A DNA stretch of 64,000 nucleotides, from assembly GCF_963259705.1 (NCBI RefSeq), contig NC_081842.1:185136349-185200348 (forward strand). Direction: 5' to 3'. Source of the DNA: Myotis daubentonii (lineage: Eukaryota > Chordata > Mammalia > Chiroptera > Vespertilionidae). Shown one piece after another: positions 1 to 8,437 of this stretch. A program made the translations under genes and the position numbers. The notes beneath the pieces were generated by a model. That model did no database searches. It was not told where the DNA came from and saw nothing but the letters and a program-made list of their open reading frames with translations. The stretch's first letter is position 1. Every line of letters begins with the position of its first letter.

Positions 1-202
1 CCATTTGAAAGGTGTGAATGTTATTTTGTTAGTGAAGTTAAAGATTTTTCTCTGTATATCTTAATAATATTATCCAAATATTAATATTTCCAAACCAGTT
101 TACATGCATATAGTAATGATTGAACTATAACAACACTGAAATACTTGATTCACATTGTTATTTTATCAAAGGCCCAGTGTATGCTGTAGTGTGCAATTTA
201 TT

Positions 203-205
203 GCC

Positions 206-261
<56 letters not shown>
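203..261. repeat. (TA)n microsatellite
   Basis: A nearly pure TA run with one TG interruption near 227. It makes the short reading frame over 120-437 a low-complexity artefact. Confidence 0.95.
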
Positions 262-264
<3 letters not shown>

Positions 265-275
265 ACAACTGGACT

Positions 276-390
276 AAAACTCTTGAGCCAGACTGCCTAG
301 ATCAGAATACAGCTTCAGCGCTTATTATTGTGACCTTTGTTAAGGTATATATACTCTCTATGCCTCAGATACCTCATTTGCAGATGAATG
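276..390 (+). repeat. MIR SINE fossil
   Basis: The order of words follows the MIR core: a GAGCCAGACTGCCT-like start, a TGTGACCTTTGTTAAG segment, then CCTCAGATACCTCATTTGC. Diverged, as expected of an old mammal-wide repeat. Confidence 0.7.
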
Positions 391-420
391 AAGAAAAATG
401 TGACTTACACATACAATGTA
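385..420 (+). repeat. L1M 3'-end fragment, left part (split by mariner)
   Basis: The words just left of the mariner resemble the L1 segment that normally precedes GTATTATTCAGCC. That continuation is found on the far side of the mariner at 3268. The two parts appear to be one old L1 interrupted at a TA dinucleotide. Confidence 0.6.
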
Positions 421-598
421 CCAGGTGTACCGGTTAATAATAAGGATTTTTTTTTCTTTAATAGATGTAGTTACACATATGTTGATATATATGTGATTTG
501 ATATGTTTGCTATTTTGTTGTATTGACAGCAAGCTTCAAAACTTCATATATCAAATTTTCTGAAGGTGTTAACATCATAGATATTTTTACACTTAAAA

Positions 599-769
599 AT
601 GTCGAATTTCCTGCCAAAAAAAGCATTTGCAGGAAGTTTTAATTCATTACTTTATTTTGAAGAAAAGTGTTGCTGAAAGTTATCGTATACTTCGGGAAGC
701 TTATGGTGAACATGCTCCATCTCAAGATACTTGTGAACAGTGGTTTAAACACTTTAAACGTGAAAGAAC
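599..769 (+). pseudogene. Mariner transposase, N-terminal part (broken)
   Basis: A start codon lies at 599-601. From about 660 a second frame reads SVAESYRILREAYGEHAPSQ and continues through an [10 protein letters not shown] segment, the helix-turn-helix DNA-binding region of mariner transposases. The start and this segment are in different frames, so at least one frameshift lies between them. The L1 insertion then ends the frame. The product could not be made as a whole protein. The gene continues at about 2311 on the other side of the L1. Confidence 0.85.
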
Positions 770-1177
770 AAAGTAGGTGGGATCTCAATACCAGATATCA
801 AGCTGTATTACAAAGCCACTGTTCTCAAAACTGCCTGGTACTGGCACAAGAACAGACATATAGATCAATGGAATAGAATAGAGAGCCCAGAAATCAGCCC
901 CAACCAATACGCTCAATTAATATTTGACAAAGGAGGCAAGAACATACAATAGAGTCAAGATAGTCTCTTCAATAAATGGTGTTCGGAAAATTGGACAGAT
1001 ACATGCAAGAAAATGAAACTAGACCACCAACTTACACCATACACAAAAATAAACTCAAAATGGATAAAGGACTTAAATATACGATGGGAAACCATACAAA
1101 TACTAGAAGAATCCAAAGGCAACAAAATCTCAGACATATGCTGAAGCAATTTCTTCACCGAAACAGCTCCGAGGGCA

Positions 1178-2000
1178 TTGGAAACTAAAGAGAAAATAAA
1201 CAAATGGGACTGCATCAAAATAAAAAGCTTCTGCACTGCAAAAGAAACCATCAACAAAACAACAAGAAAACCCACTGCGTGGGAAAACATATTTGCCAAT
1301 GTCATATCTGATAAGGGCCTAATCTCCAAAATTTATAGGGAACTCATACAACTTAACAAAAGGAAGATAAACAATCCAATCAAAAAATGGGCAAAGGTTC
1401 TAAATAGACACCTTTCAAAAGAGGACATTCAGAAAGTCAAGAGACATTTGAAAACATGCTCAAAGTCACTAATCATCCGAGAGATGCAAATCAAAACAAC
1501 AATGAGGTACCATCTCACACCAGTCAAAACTGGCTATCATCAACAAATCAACAAACGACAAGTGCTGGAGAGGATGTGGAGAAAAAGGAACACTTGTGCA
1601 CTGCTGGTGGGAATGCAGACTGGTGCAGCCACTATGGAAGACAGTATGGAGTTTCCTCAAAAAGTTAAAAATGGAACTCCCATTTGACCCTGTGATCCCA
1701 CTTCTAGGAATATATCCCAAGAAACCAGAAACACCAATCAGAAAGGATATATGCACCCCTATGTTCATAGCAGCACAATTCACCATAGCTAAGATCTGGA
1801 AACAGCCTAAGTGCCCATCAGTAGATGAATGGATTAGAAAACTGTGGTACATCTACATGATGGAATACTATGCTGCTGTAAAAAAGAAGGAACTCTTACC
1901 ATTTGCAACATCATGGATGGAACTGGAGAGCATTATGCTAAGTGAAATAAGCCAGTCAATGAAGGAAAAATACCACATGATCTCACTCATTTCTGGATAA
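1178..2000 (+). pseudogene. L1 ORF2 C-terminal remnant (frameshifted)
   Basis: Two overlapping frames together cover the ORF2 region after the reverse transcriptase. The first contains [20 protein letters not shown] and continues to about 1687. The second begins with the [18 protein letters not shown] motif of the cysteine-rich region and runs to the stop at about 2000. Active ORF2p nicks DNA and reverse-transcribes. This fragment has neither the endonuclease nor the reverse-transcriptase core, so it is inert. Confidence 0.9.
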
Positions 2001-2242
2001 TAAAGACCATTATAAACTTATGAACAAAAATAGATATAGAGGCAGAGCTGCCTCGAACAGACTGTCAAACTACAGCAGGAAGGCCGGGGAGGGTGGGATG
2101 GCAGGAGGGGGGGTGGGTAAGAGATCAACCAAAGGACTTGTATGCATGCATATAAGCATAACCAATGGACCTAAGACACTGGGGGGTAGGGGAGGCCAGG
2201 GGATTGTCAAGGGTGGGGGGGGGAAAGGGAGACATATGTAAT

Positions 2243-2310
2243 ACTCTTTGTAATACTTTAAGCAATAAAAAAAAAAATGACATCAGCCAACACACACACA
2301 AAAAATAAAT
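2243..2310 (+). other. L1 double A-tail with short intervening unique sequence
   Basis: The L1 3' end has an AATAAA signal and an A run (about 2266-2278). Then come about 25 non-A bases with a CACACA stretch, then a second A-rich tail up to the resumed mariner. Two tails around a short unique stretch suggest read-through past the first polyadenylation site (a very short 3' transduction), or tail decay. Confidence 0.5.
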
Positions 2311-3162
2311 AAAGGTGATGATTTCGATGTGAAAGGCAAAGATTGTCCAGGTCAACTGAAAAAGTTTGAAGACCAACAATTAAAAGCACTATTGGATAAA
2401 GATGCATGTCAAACTCAAAAACAACTTGCAGAAAGATTAAACGTTGCTCAGCAAACAATTCCCGATTGTTTACAAGCAATAGGAAAGATTTTAAAGGAAG
2501 GAAAATGGGTGCCACATCAACTGAACGAAAGACAAATGGAAAACCGAAAAGTCATCAGTAAAATGTTGCTTCAACAGCATGAAAGAAAGTCTTTTTTGCA
2601 TCGAATTGTGACTGGCGATGAAAAGTGGATTTATTTTGAGAATCCCAAATGCACAAAATCATGGGTTGATCCAGGTCAACCATCAACATCGACTGCAAGT
2701 CCAGATTGCTTTGGAAAGAAGACACTGCTCAGCATTTGGTGGGATCAGGAAGGTGTGGTGTATTATGAGCTTCTAAAACCAGGTGAAACCATTACTACTT
2801 ATCACTACCGACAACAAATAAACAATTTGAACCACACTTTAATCATAAAACTACCAGAATGTTGTTCCAGAAGACACAGCAAAGTAATTTTGCTTCATGA
2901 TAACGCACCATCACACACTTCAAAACCAGTTAAAGACACATTAAAACATCTTGCCTGGGTAGTATTAACCCACGCACTGTATTCACCAGACCTTACTCCT
3001 TCAGATTACCACTTGTTCCGATCGATGCCACACGCACTTTCTGAGCAGCACTTCAATATGTATAAAGAAGTGGAAAATTGGGTCTCTGGTTTGCCTCAAA
3101 ACAAGAAAAGTTCTATTGGGATGGTATCCACAAGTTACCTGAAAGATGGGGGAAATGTGTAG
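2311..3162 (+). pseudogene. Mariner transposase, catalytic part (DD34D)
   Basis: An open frame of about 280 codons reads GDDFDVKGKDCPGQLKKFED, then WVPHQL, TGDEKWIYFE (first catalytic Asp), LHDNAPSH (second Asp) and YSPDLTPSDYHLFRSM (third Asp). Exactly 34 residues separate the second and third Asp, the DD34D signature of true mariners. The frame is intact from the L1 junction to the stop at about 3162. The N-terminal DNA-binding part is cut off by the L1 and frameshifted, so it is not functional as it stands. A product beginning at an internal codon would lack TIR binding. The catalytic core shows little visible decay compared with the old repeats nearby. Confidence 0.93.
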
Positions 3163-3265
3163 CTAGCGATGGACATTACTTTGAATAAAACACTTTTAAT
3201 GTTTCTCTTGAAATTATTGTGTTTTCTTTGATTACAAGATCCACATTATTAACTGGTACACCTAG

Positions 3266-3815
3266 TAGTATTATTCAGCCTTAAAAAGGAAATAATTCCC
3301 TCCGATTGTGACAACATGGATCAACCTGTAAGATATTATATGCTAAATGAAATAGACAGACAAATACTATATATTACCACTTAAATAAGAAATTTGAAAT
3401 AGTCAAATTCATAGAAGCAGAAAGGAGAATGGTTGTTGCCAGATTTTGGAAGAAGGAGGAAATGGGAAGGTATTAGTTTAAGGGTATAGAATTTTAGAGT
3501 TATACAAGATGAATAAGTCCTATTGTGAAGATAGTGTATATAGTTAACAACTCTATATTGTATACTTAAAATTTTGCTAAGAGGGTAGATCTTATGTTAA
3601 ATGCTCTTTTATAAAATGATAGTAATAATAAAGATATATAAAGAGGGTGGGCAGAGGAAACTTTTGGAAGTGATAGGTATATTTGTGGCATAGATTATAA
3701 GGATGGTTTCACAGACTTTTGCTTATCTCCAAATTATCAAGTTGTATACAATAAATATGTACAGTTTTTTTTAATTTCAATCATACCTGAATAAAATGGC
3801 TAAAAAAGGGAAAAT
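3266..3815 (+). repeat. L1M 3'-UTR remnant, right part
   Basis: Begins GTAGTATTATTCAGCCTT and follows the familiar order of an L1MA/L1MB 3' end (ACAACATGGAT, GCTAAATGAAATAGACAG, TCAAATTCATAGAAGCAGAA, GGTTGTTGCCAG). It is diverged from a consensus but colinear. Confidence 0.85.
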
Positions 3816-3949
3816 TTATGAAAATAGTTAATATCTATAAAGTGCTTAGAATAATGTATGGTTATTTGAATGTCTGCTAAATAAGTTAGTTAAATTAATT
3901 ATTTTATTGCATATTGAGTACATGTAATCTTTAATTCACTAGGATATTA

Positions 3950-4020
3950 GCAGGTGTTTTTTTTTTTATTCTTAGAGGGAGAGAAGAAAAAGGGGATGGA
4001 AGGGGGGAGAGAGTGCTTAA
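3950..4020 (-). repeat. T-rich run plus purine stretch, possibly a truncated Ves tail
   Basis: A T run is followed by TTCTTAGAGGGAGAGAAG, resembling the 3' end of a minus-strand Ves SINE. No tRNA-like head follows, so the call is weak. Confidence 0.35.
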
Positions 4021-4033
4021 GAGTTTTAACAAA

Positions 4034-4142
4034 ACTTCATGATGCAAAGATGTACTACAGCTCAAGTGTTAATTTCTAAAAATCACATCTTGAACATGTG
4101 CCTTATAAGTATCTTCCAGGGTGTTAAGTGACATAAAGACTG
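4034..4142 (+). repeat. Left copy of a ~110-bp direct repeat flanking the old L1
   Basis: Starts CTTCATGATGCAAAGATGTA and shares the ACATGTGCCTTATAAGTATC word with 10480-10600. The match continues to a shared GACATAAAGACT/GACATTAAAAGACT end, exactly where L1 sequence begins here. Divergence between copies looks like 10-20 percent by eye. Confidence 0.8.
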
Positions 4143-5094
4143 AAAAAAAGAAGAAAAAAGATCAGTGAGTCCAAGAGCTGGTTCTCCGAAAAGATAAGCA
4201 AGATTGATGAACCATTAGCCAGATTCATCAAGAAACAAAGAGGAAGGACCCAAATAAATAAAATTAGAAAGAAAAGAGGTGAGGTAACAAACTAACATCA
4301 CAGAAATGCAAAGAATTGTAAGAAAATACTATGAACAACTATATACCAATAAGCTGGACAACCTGGATGAAATGGACAAATTCCTAGAAAAATACAATCT
4401 TCCAAAACTAAATCAGGAAGAATCAGAAAACCTGAATAGGACAATAACACCTGATGAAATTGAAGCAGTAATTAAAAAAAAAACAGTCAGCAAACAAAAG
4501 CCCTGGTCCTGATGGCTTCACAGGGGAGTATACCAAACATTCAAAGAAGAACTAATACCTATCCTCCTAAACTATTCTAAGAAATCCAAGAGAAAACCAT
4601 CCAAGAAATCCAAGCTCTTTTTATGAGGCCAGCATTATCCTACTCCCAAAACCGTATAAAGACACTATAAAGAAAGAGAATTGCAGGCCAGTATCTCAGT
4701 TGAATATAAATGCTAAAATTATTAGCAAATTGGATCCAACAACATATTAAAGAGATCATACACCATGACCAGGTGGGATTTAGTCTTGGTATGCAAGGCT
4801 GGTACAACATTTGCAAATCAATAAATGTGATACATCACATAAACAAATTGAAAGACAAATACTGCATGATTATATCAATAGATGCAAAAAAAAAAAAAAG
4901 CAATTGGCAAAACCCAACACCAATTTTTGATAAAAACTCTCAGCAAAGTGGAAATAGAAGGATCATACCTCAACATGATAAAGACCGTATATGATAAACC
5001 TATAACAAACATCATACTCAATGGGCAAAAACTGAAATAATTCCAAGAACAGGAACAAGACAGGGATGTCTGCTCTCATCACTCTTATTCAACA
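4143..5094 (+). mobile_element. Older L1, 5' part (ORF2 up to the RT domain)
   Basis: Begins in ORF2 (ATCAGTGAGTCCAAGAGCTG region, between endonuclease and RT). It continues through broken frames at 4306-4512 ([20 protein letters not shown]) and 4710-4994 ([20 protein letters not shown], the RT finger/palm). It stops at 5094, just before the catalytic FADD codons, where a HeliBat block is inserted. The element resumes at 8438. Frameshifts and stops show it is inactive. Confidence 0.93.
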
Positions 5095-5641
5095 CTAGAG
5101 GCCCAGTGCATGAAATTCGTGCACTGGGGAGGCGGGGTGGCCCTCAGCCCAGCCTGCAACCTCTCCAATCTGGGACCCCTTGGGGGATGTCCAACTGCCG
5201 GTTTAGCAGTCACACAATCCTGATTGCCCCTAACCCCTTCTGCCTGCCACCCTGATCACCCCCTAACCACTCCCCTGCCAGCCTGATCGACACCTAACTG
5301 CTCCTCTGCCAGCCCAATTGCCCTCTCCTGCCAGCTTGTTCTTGCTCCCAACTGCCCTCCCCTGCTGGCCTGATCTTGCCCCCAAGTGCCCTCCTCTGCT
5401 GGCCTGGTCACCCCCAACTGCCCTCCCCTGCTGGCCTGATCGCACCCCCACCGGCACTCCCCTCCTGGCCTGGTTGCTCCCAACTGCCCTCCACTGCCGG
5501 CCTGATCACCCCTAACAGCCTCTTCCTCGGCCCCCACCACCATGGCTTTGTCTGAAGAAAGTCGGATGTCCGGAAGATGGCCGGTCGACCCGGCCTAATT
5601 AGTATATTACCCTTTTATTAGTATAGATAGATTATATAGGA
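5095..5641 (-). mobile_element. HeliBat Helitron (non-autonomous)
   Basis: On the minus strand it runs from TCCTATATAATC at 5641 to GCACTGGGCCTCTAG at 5095. It is flanked by A (5094) and T (5642), as rolling-circle Helitrons require. Near the 3' end a GTGCACTGAATTTCGTGCAC-like hairpin is visible. The middle is a GC-rich array of roughly 30-bp CTGCCCTCCCCTGCTGGCCTGATC units (5226-5520) that accounts for the proline- and alanine-rich frames here. No Rep/helicase coding is present. Confidence 0.92.
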
Positions 5642-6335
5642 TAGGATTGCTTAAATGGTGGGGGGGGGGTGGCTTTTTTAGCAGGAGGAGATGCTGTTAG
5701 CAGACAAAAACACATAATCCCTATATCTGGACTGATAGCCAGCCATATGCACTATACTGCCAAGGCAGTCATTAAAAACTTGAACCGCTTTCTTACACCT
5801 TACACCAAACAATGTTGGCCTAAAACCCCTCCTCAGCCCCACCTTAGGTTCTGCTTTCGCAGTTCACCCAGATTAGATTCTGATTGGTCGGCTCTGATGC
5901 CAGTCAGCATCAAAAGCTCCGGCTCCTAGGCAGCCATTGGCTCTTGGCACTTCACCCACATTACATTCTGATTGGTCAGTTTCTATGCCAGTCAGCGTCT
6001 CCAGGCCTATCTCTGGGCCTGGTCAAAGAGGCAGGGCTGATTAGCAGCCCAAGTGGAGGCCCGGAGAGAAACAGAGGCAGGACTGCTGGGGAAGCCTGGA
6101 GAGAAAGAGGCAACAGCTGATCAACAGCTGCCACAGAGGCTGTGGATCAGACCCTGCCTCCCTTGCTCTCTGCAGGCCTCTCTGGGCCTGATTCGCAGCC
6201 CCCTCAGCAGTCATTGCTAGGTCGCTGCATCGGCACTGGCTGCAGTCAGTGCTGGGTCACCCTGGCAACCTAGCACTGACTTCTGGTGTTTGGTTGCGCC
6301 TTTGGTCGTTAGGGACCCTGGCTCTTATATATATA
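5642..6335 (-). mobile_element. HeliBat Helitron with CCAAT-box cluster (3' end missing)
   Basis: Its minus-strand 5' end (AAGAGCCAGGGTCCCT near 6300-6330) and body match the plus-strand HeliBat at 57966-58745. That includes the doubled GCTGACTGGCATAGAAACC segment. The expected 3' CTAG end is absent; the sequence abuts the neighbour at 5641. It holds inverted CCAAT boxes (ATTGG at 5883, 5936 and 5971). Confidence 0.75.
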
Positions 6336-6455
6336 CTAGTAGCCTGGTGCATGAAATTGGGGTGGGGGGGGGAGGAAAGGGGCCCCTCAGTCTGGCCTTC
6401 ACCCTCTTCAATCTGAGACCCCTCAGGGAATGTCCCACTACCTGTTTGTGCCCAC

Positions 6456-6556
6456 ACTTTTAACAGGTAACAGCTCCATTGTTGTTTCTTTCTTATGCTT
6501 AAAACCATTGGAATTAGTAGGTATTCAAAGTGTGTATACATTTTGGGGGGACACCC
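6456..6556. repeat. Mariner-type MITE fragment inside the HeliBat
   Basis: Aligns with the inner and right parts of the 115-bp element at 60056-60170: GTTGTTTCTTTC, AACCATTGGAAT, TATTCAAAGTG and the right end GGGGGGACACCC. The left inverted repeat is lost. Confidence 0.75.
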
Positions 6557-6559
6557 TGT

Positions 6560-7371
6560 ATATCTCTAGTCAGCGGTGAAAGAAACCAACAGCAGATTTG
6601 GAACCCCCAGACAGAGAACCTCCCTCACTCCCCACATGTCTCCCCACTTCACTTTCCACCTTCGAAGGCAGCAGGAGAATCAACGTTTTCTCTCATCAAT
6701 TCAGAAAAGCACGTCCTGTCACCCGCTGCCTGGCAAGAGTGCGCTAGGCCCCAAGCAAGCAAGGCTCAGTCAGGGCAGCCTTCGCTCATGGGTGCTGGCA
6801 CCCAAAGTGCACATTCCTTCTCTACAGTCGCCCCGACTATCCCACTGTTTCACTGAGAGGACGGAATTCCTCTCCACCTCTGGGTTCTTGATCTTGAATA
6901 CTGACTGAAGGCACCTCAGCGAGGGCCGCCCACGCCCACCAGGTGTGTCTGTCTGCACCTGCTCCTGCCTCAGCACCTGCATTAACCCCCTAGAGGTGAT
7001 CTCATAGCTGCACTTGCCTCCGTGGGAACAGGGCATCACCACTCCGCCCTCTCACTGTCATCTCACAGGCACCCACTCTCAGCACCCAGAACACCCAGAC
7101 ACTCTCCAAAGGACGTAAGCGCATCAGAGGGGATGTGTGCACATCCTGTGGGGGTGTTAGGCATGCCGGGTTGATGGAAGTGCAGTGGAGAGGCAGGAGG
7201 AACTTGTGCACACCTTGGTTTGCAACTGTTGCAGGCGTGGGAGGGTGACAGTGTGCTGTTCGCATGCCAGGGGGCATGTGCACACCAGAGGCCTCTGGGT
7301 TTGCAGATCCGCAAACCCCCGTGGTGTGGCCAGGAGGACGTCAGTCTGGCCCGCGACGGTGGCTGTCCCTG
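6560..7371. other. Unassigned GC-rich DNA inside the composite HeliBat
   Basis: Not tandemly repetitive and unlike the other HeliBat copies in the window. Several overlapping short open frames exist on both strands, with none clearly preferred. A minus-strand frame at 6770-7042 starts MVMPCSHGGKCSYEITSRG and could derive from host exon and intron sequence. I cannot name a source gene. Confidence 0.5.
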
Positions 7372-7560
7372 CAATCCTGCACCTTCTGTGCCAGGAGGCA
7401 GATCTTGCGCAGCCACTCCTGGGCACTGATGGCCTCCAGGTGCTACTTCAGCTCAGCCTGCAGGCTCCGCTTGGCGCGCTCACAGCTGTCACCACCGCCA
7501 TGTGGGGAGTACAGGCCGCCCTCCGCCAGCCTGCCTCCCCTGTCCAGAGGCTCTCTGCAC
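7372..7560 (-). pseudogene. Possible captured host exon (unidentified)
   Basis: The minus strand reads YSPHGGGDSCERAKRSLQAE, then LK, a stop at about 7443-7445, and HLEAISAQEWLRKICLLAQK in the same frame. The charged, helix-like composition is exon-like rather than repeat-like. The in-frame stop indicates decay. A CAGGTGAGC word at its upstream edge (minus strand, near 7562-7570) resembles a splice donor, though it lies on the wrong side for this exon. I do not recognise the parent gene. HeliBats are known to capture host gene pieces; that this is one is an inference. Confidence 0.45.
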
Positions 7561-7661
7561 TGCTCACCTGCCCAGAGTGACTGGGGCTTGGCGGAATCCA
7601 GGCGTCCTGCCCTGCCCAACCGCGGCCTATCCACCCCTGTGCGAGCTGCCGCCCTGCCGGG

Positions 7662-7841
7662 AAGGGTCACAGATCTGGGTCCCAGGACCGCGGACAGTCT
7701 CAAGCGCTGCCCCCCGTGTGGCAGGGTCACAGATCCGTGTCTTGGTCCCGTGGACAGCCTCAAGCACTGCCCCCCACCCAGCAGGGTCACAGAACCGGGT
7801 CCCGGACTGCGGACAGCCTTTCCCGCTGCCGCCTGCCTTCA
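7662..7841. repeat. Three-copy tandem repeat, period 60 bp
   Basis: AGGGTCACAGA recurs at about 7663, 7723 and 7783, each followed by a GGTCC and GGACAG pattern. Exact 60-bp spacing keeps all frames open, which explains the long overlapping frames here. Confidence 0.9.
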
Positions 7842-7868
7842 GTATGCAAATTAGCCGCCATCTTGTTG

Positions 7869-8437
7869 CTTCAGGGTGGGGGTCCCCGCTGGGGTGCCTG
7901 GCCAGTCTGGGTGAGGGGATGATGGCTGTTTTCAGGCTGGTGGGCAACTGAGGCTCCCAACCTCTCCTTTTTTTCTTTTTTCTTTTTTTATTCTGGGATT
8001 TATTTACCTTCTATGGCTGTCACTGGAGTTGAGAGCCGGTTTTAGCTCTGAGGCTCGACTCCAGCTATGAGACCTCCGCTGCAGACCTCTGCTGCTGAAA
8101 GCAGGGATCTGGATTTGTTTGGGTTCTGTAATTGTAACACTTTTGCGATCCTGCTGGCTGAAGCCCAGCTGGCTGAAAGCAGGTTTCTGGGAAACGTTTA
8201 CCTTCTATATTTGCAACAATGTTTCTTAGAGTTGCAGCTCAGAGGCCGGCAGCAGCAGGCGGGGAACCTTGGTTTCCTCCATCACTGGAGCAAGCAAGCC
8301 TCCTGTTCGCTTCAGGTGCCTGGCTGCCGGCTGCCATCTTGGTTGGCAGTTAATTTGCATATCTCCCTGATTAGCCAATGGGAAGCATTCAGGGCCACGG
8401 TCAATTTGCATCTTTCTCTTTTATTAGATAGGCTAGA
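7869..8437 (-). repeat. HeliBat 5' module 'B', first copy
   Basis: Shares GGGTGCCTGGCCAGTCTGGG, the T-rich TTTATTCTGGG, the repeated GGCTGAAAGCAGG words and the ATTAGCCAATGGGAAG stretch with 29551-30188 and 34191-34828. Ends in TTTCTCTTTTATTAGATAGG. Confidence 0.85.

Larger units (their letters stand above)
770..2310 (+). mobile_element. Young 5'-truncated L1 (LINE-1) inserted in the mariner
   Basis: The insert starts inside L1 ORF2 (the words correspond to the [15 protein letters not shown] region after the reverse transcriptase). It runs through the ORF2 C-terminus, which ends with a stop near 2000, a G-rich 3' UTR and an A-rich tail. The ORF2 frame is broken: one segment reads 1178-1687 and overlaps another at 1596-2000, so a frameshift lies near 1600-1690. 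The similar copy at 8438-10477 is more decayed, so this copy is younger. Target duplication is short and unclear (perhaps AAAG). Confidence 0.93.
421..3265 (+). mobile_element. Mariner DNA transposon, split by a young L1
   Basis: The left end CCAGGTGTACCGGTTAATAA and the inverted right end (reads CTAGGTGTACCAGTTAATAA on the minus strand) match at nearly every position. TA target duplications lie at 419-420 and 3266-3267. The transposase gene lies inside, in two parts separated by an L1 at about 770-2310. Without the L1 the element would be about 1.3 kb, the usual mariner size. It sits in an old L1M 3' end. Confidence 0.93.
6336..8437 (-). mobile_element. Composite HeliBat of 2.1 kb with foreign inserts
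   Basis: The 3' end lies at 6336 (CTAG followed by TAGCCTGGTGCATGAAA). The 5' end lies at 8437 (minus strand TCTAGCCTATCTAATAAAAG), flanked by T of the resumed L1. Between them lie a mariner MITE fragment (6456-6556), about 800 bp of unassigned GC-rich DNA, a possible host exon (7372-7560), a 60-bp tandem repeat (7662-7841), and the 5' module also present at 29551-30188 and 34191-34828. The whole block 5095-8437 separates the two L1 halves at one A/T site. Confidence 0.8.

Noticed and set aside
120..437. 105-codon frame with a long Tyr-Ile run
   Set aside because: It translates a TA microsatellite and a MIR.
4306..4994. L1 ORF2 pieces as host genes
   Set aside because: They match the L1 reverse-transcriptase region and are frameshifted.
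7185..7854. Overlapping long frames on both strands as genes
   Set aside because: They lie in GC-rich Helitron DNA with a 60-bp tandem repeat, and several frames are open at once, which is not gene-like.
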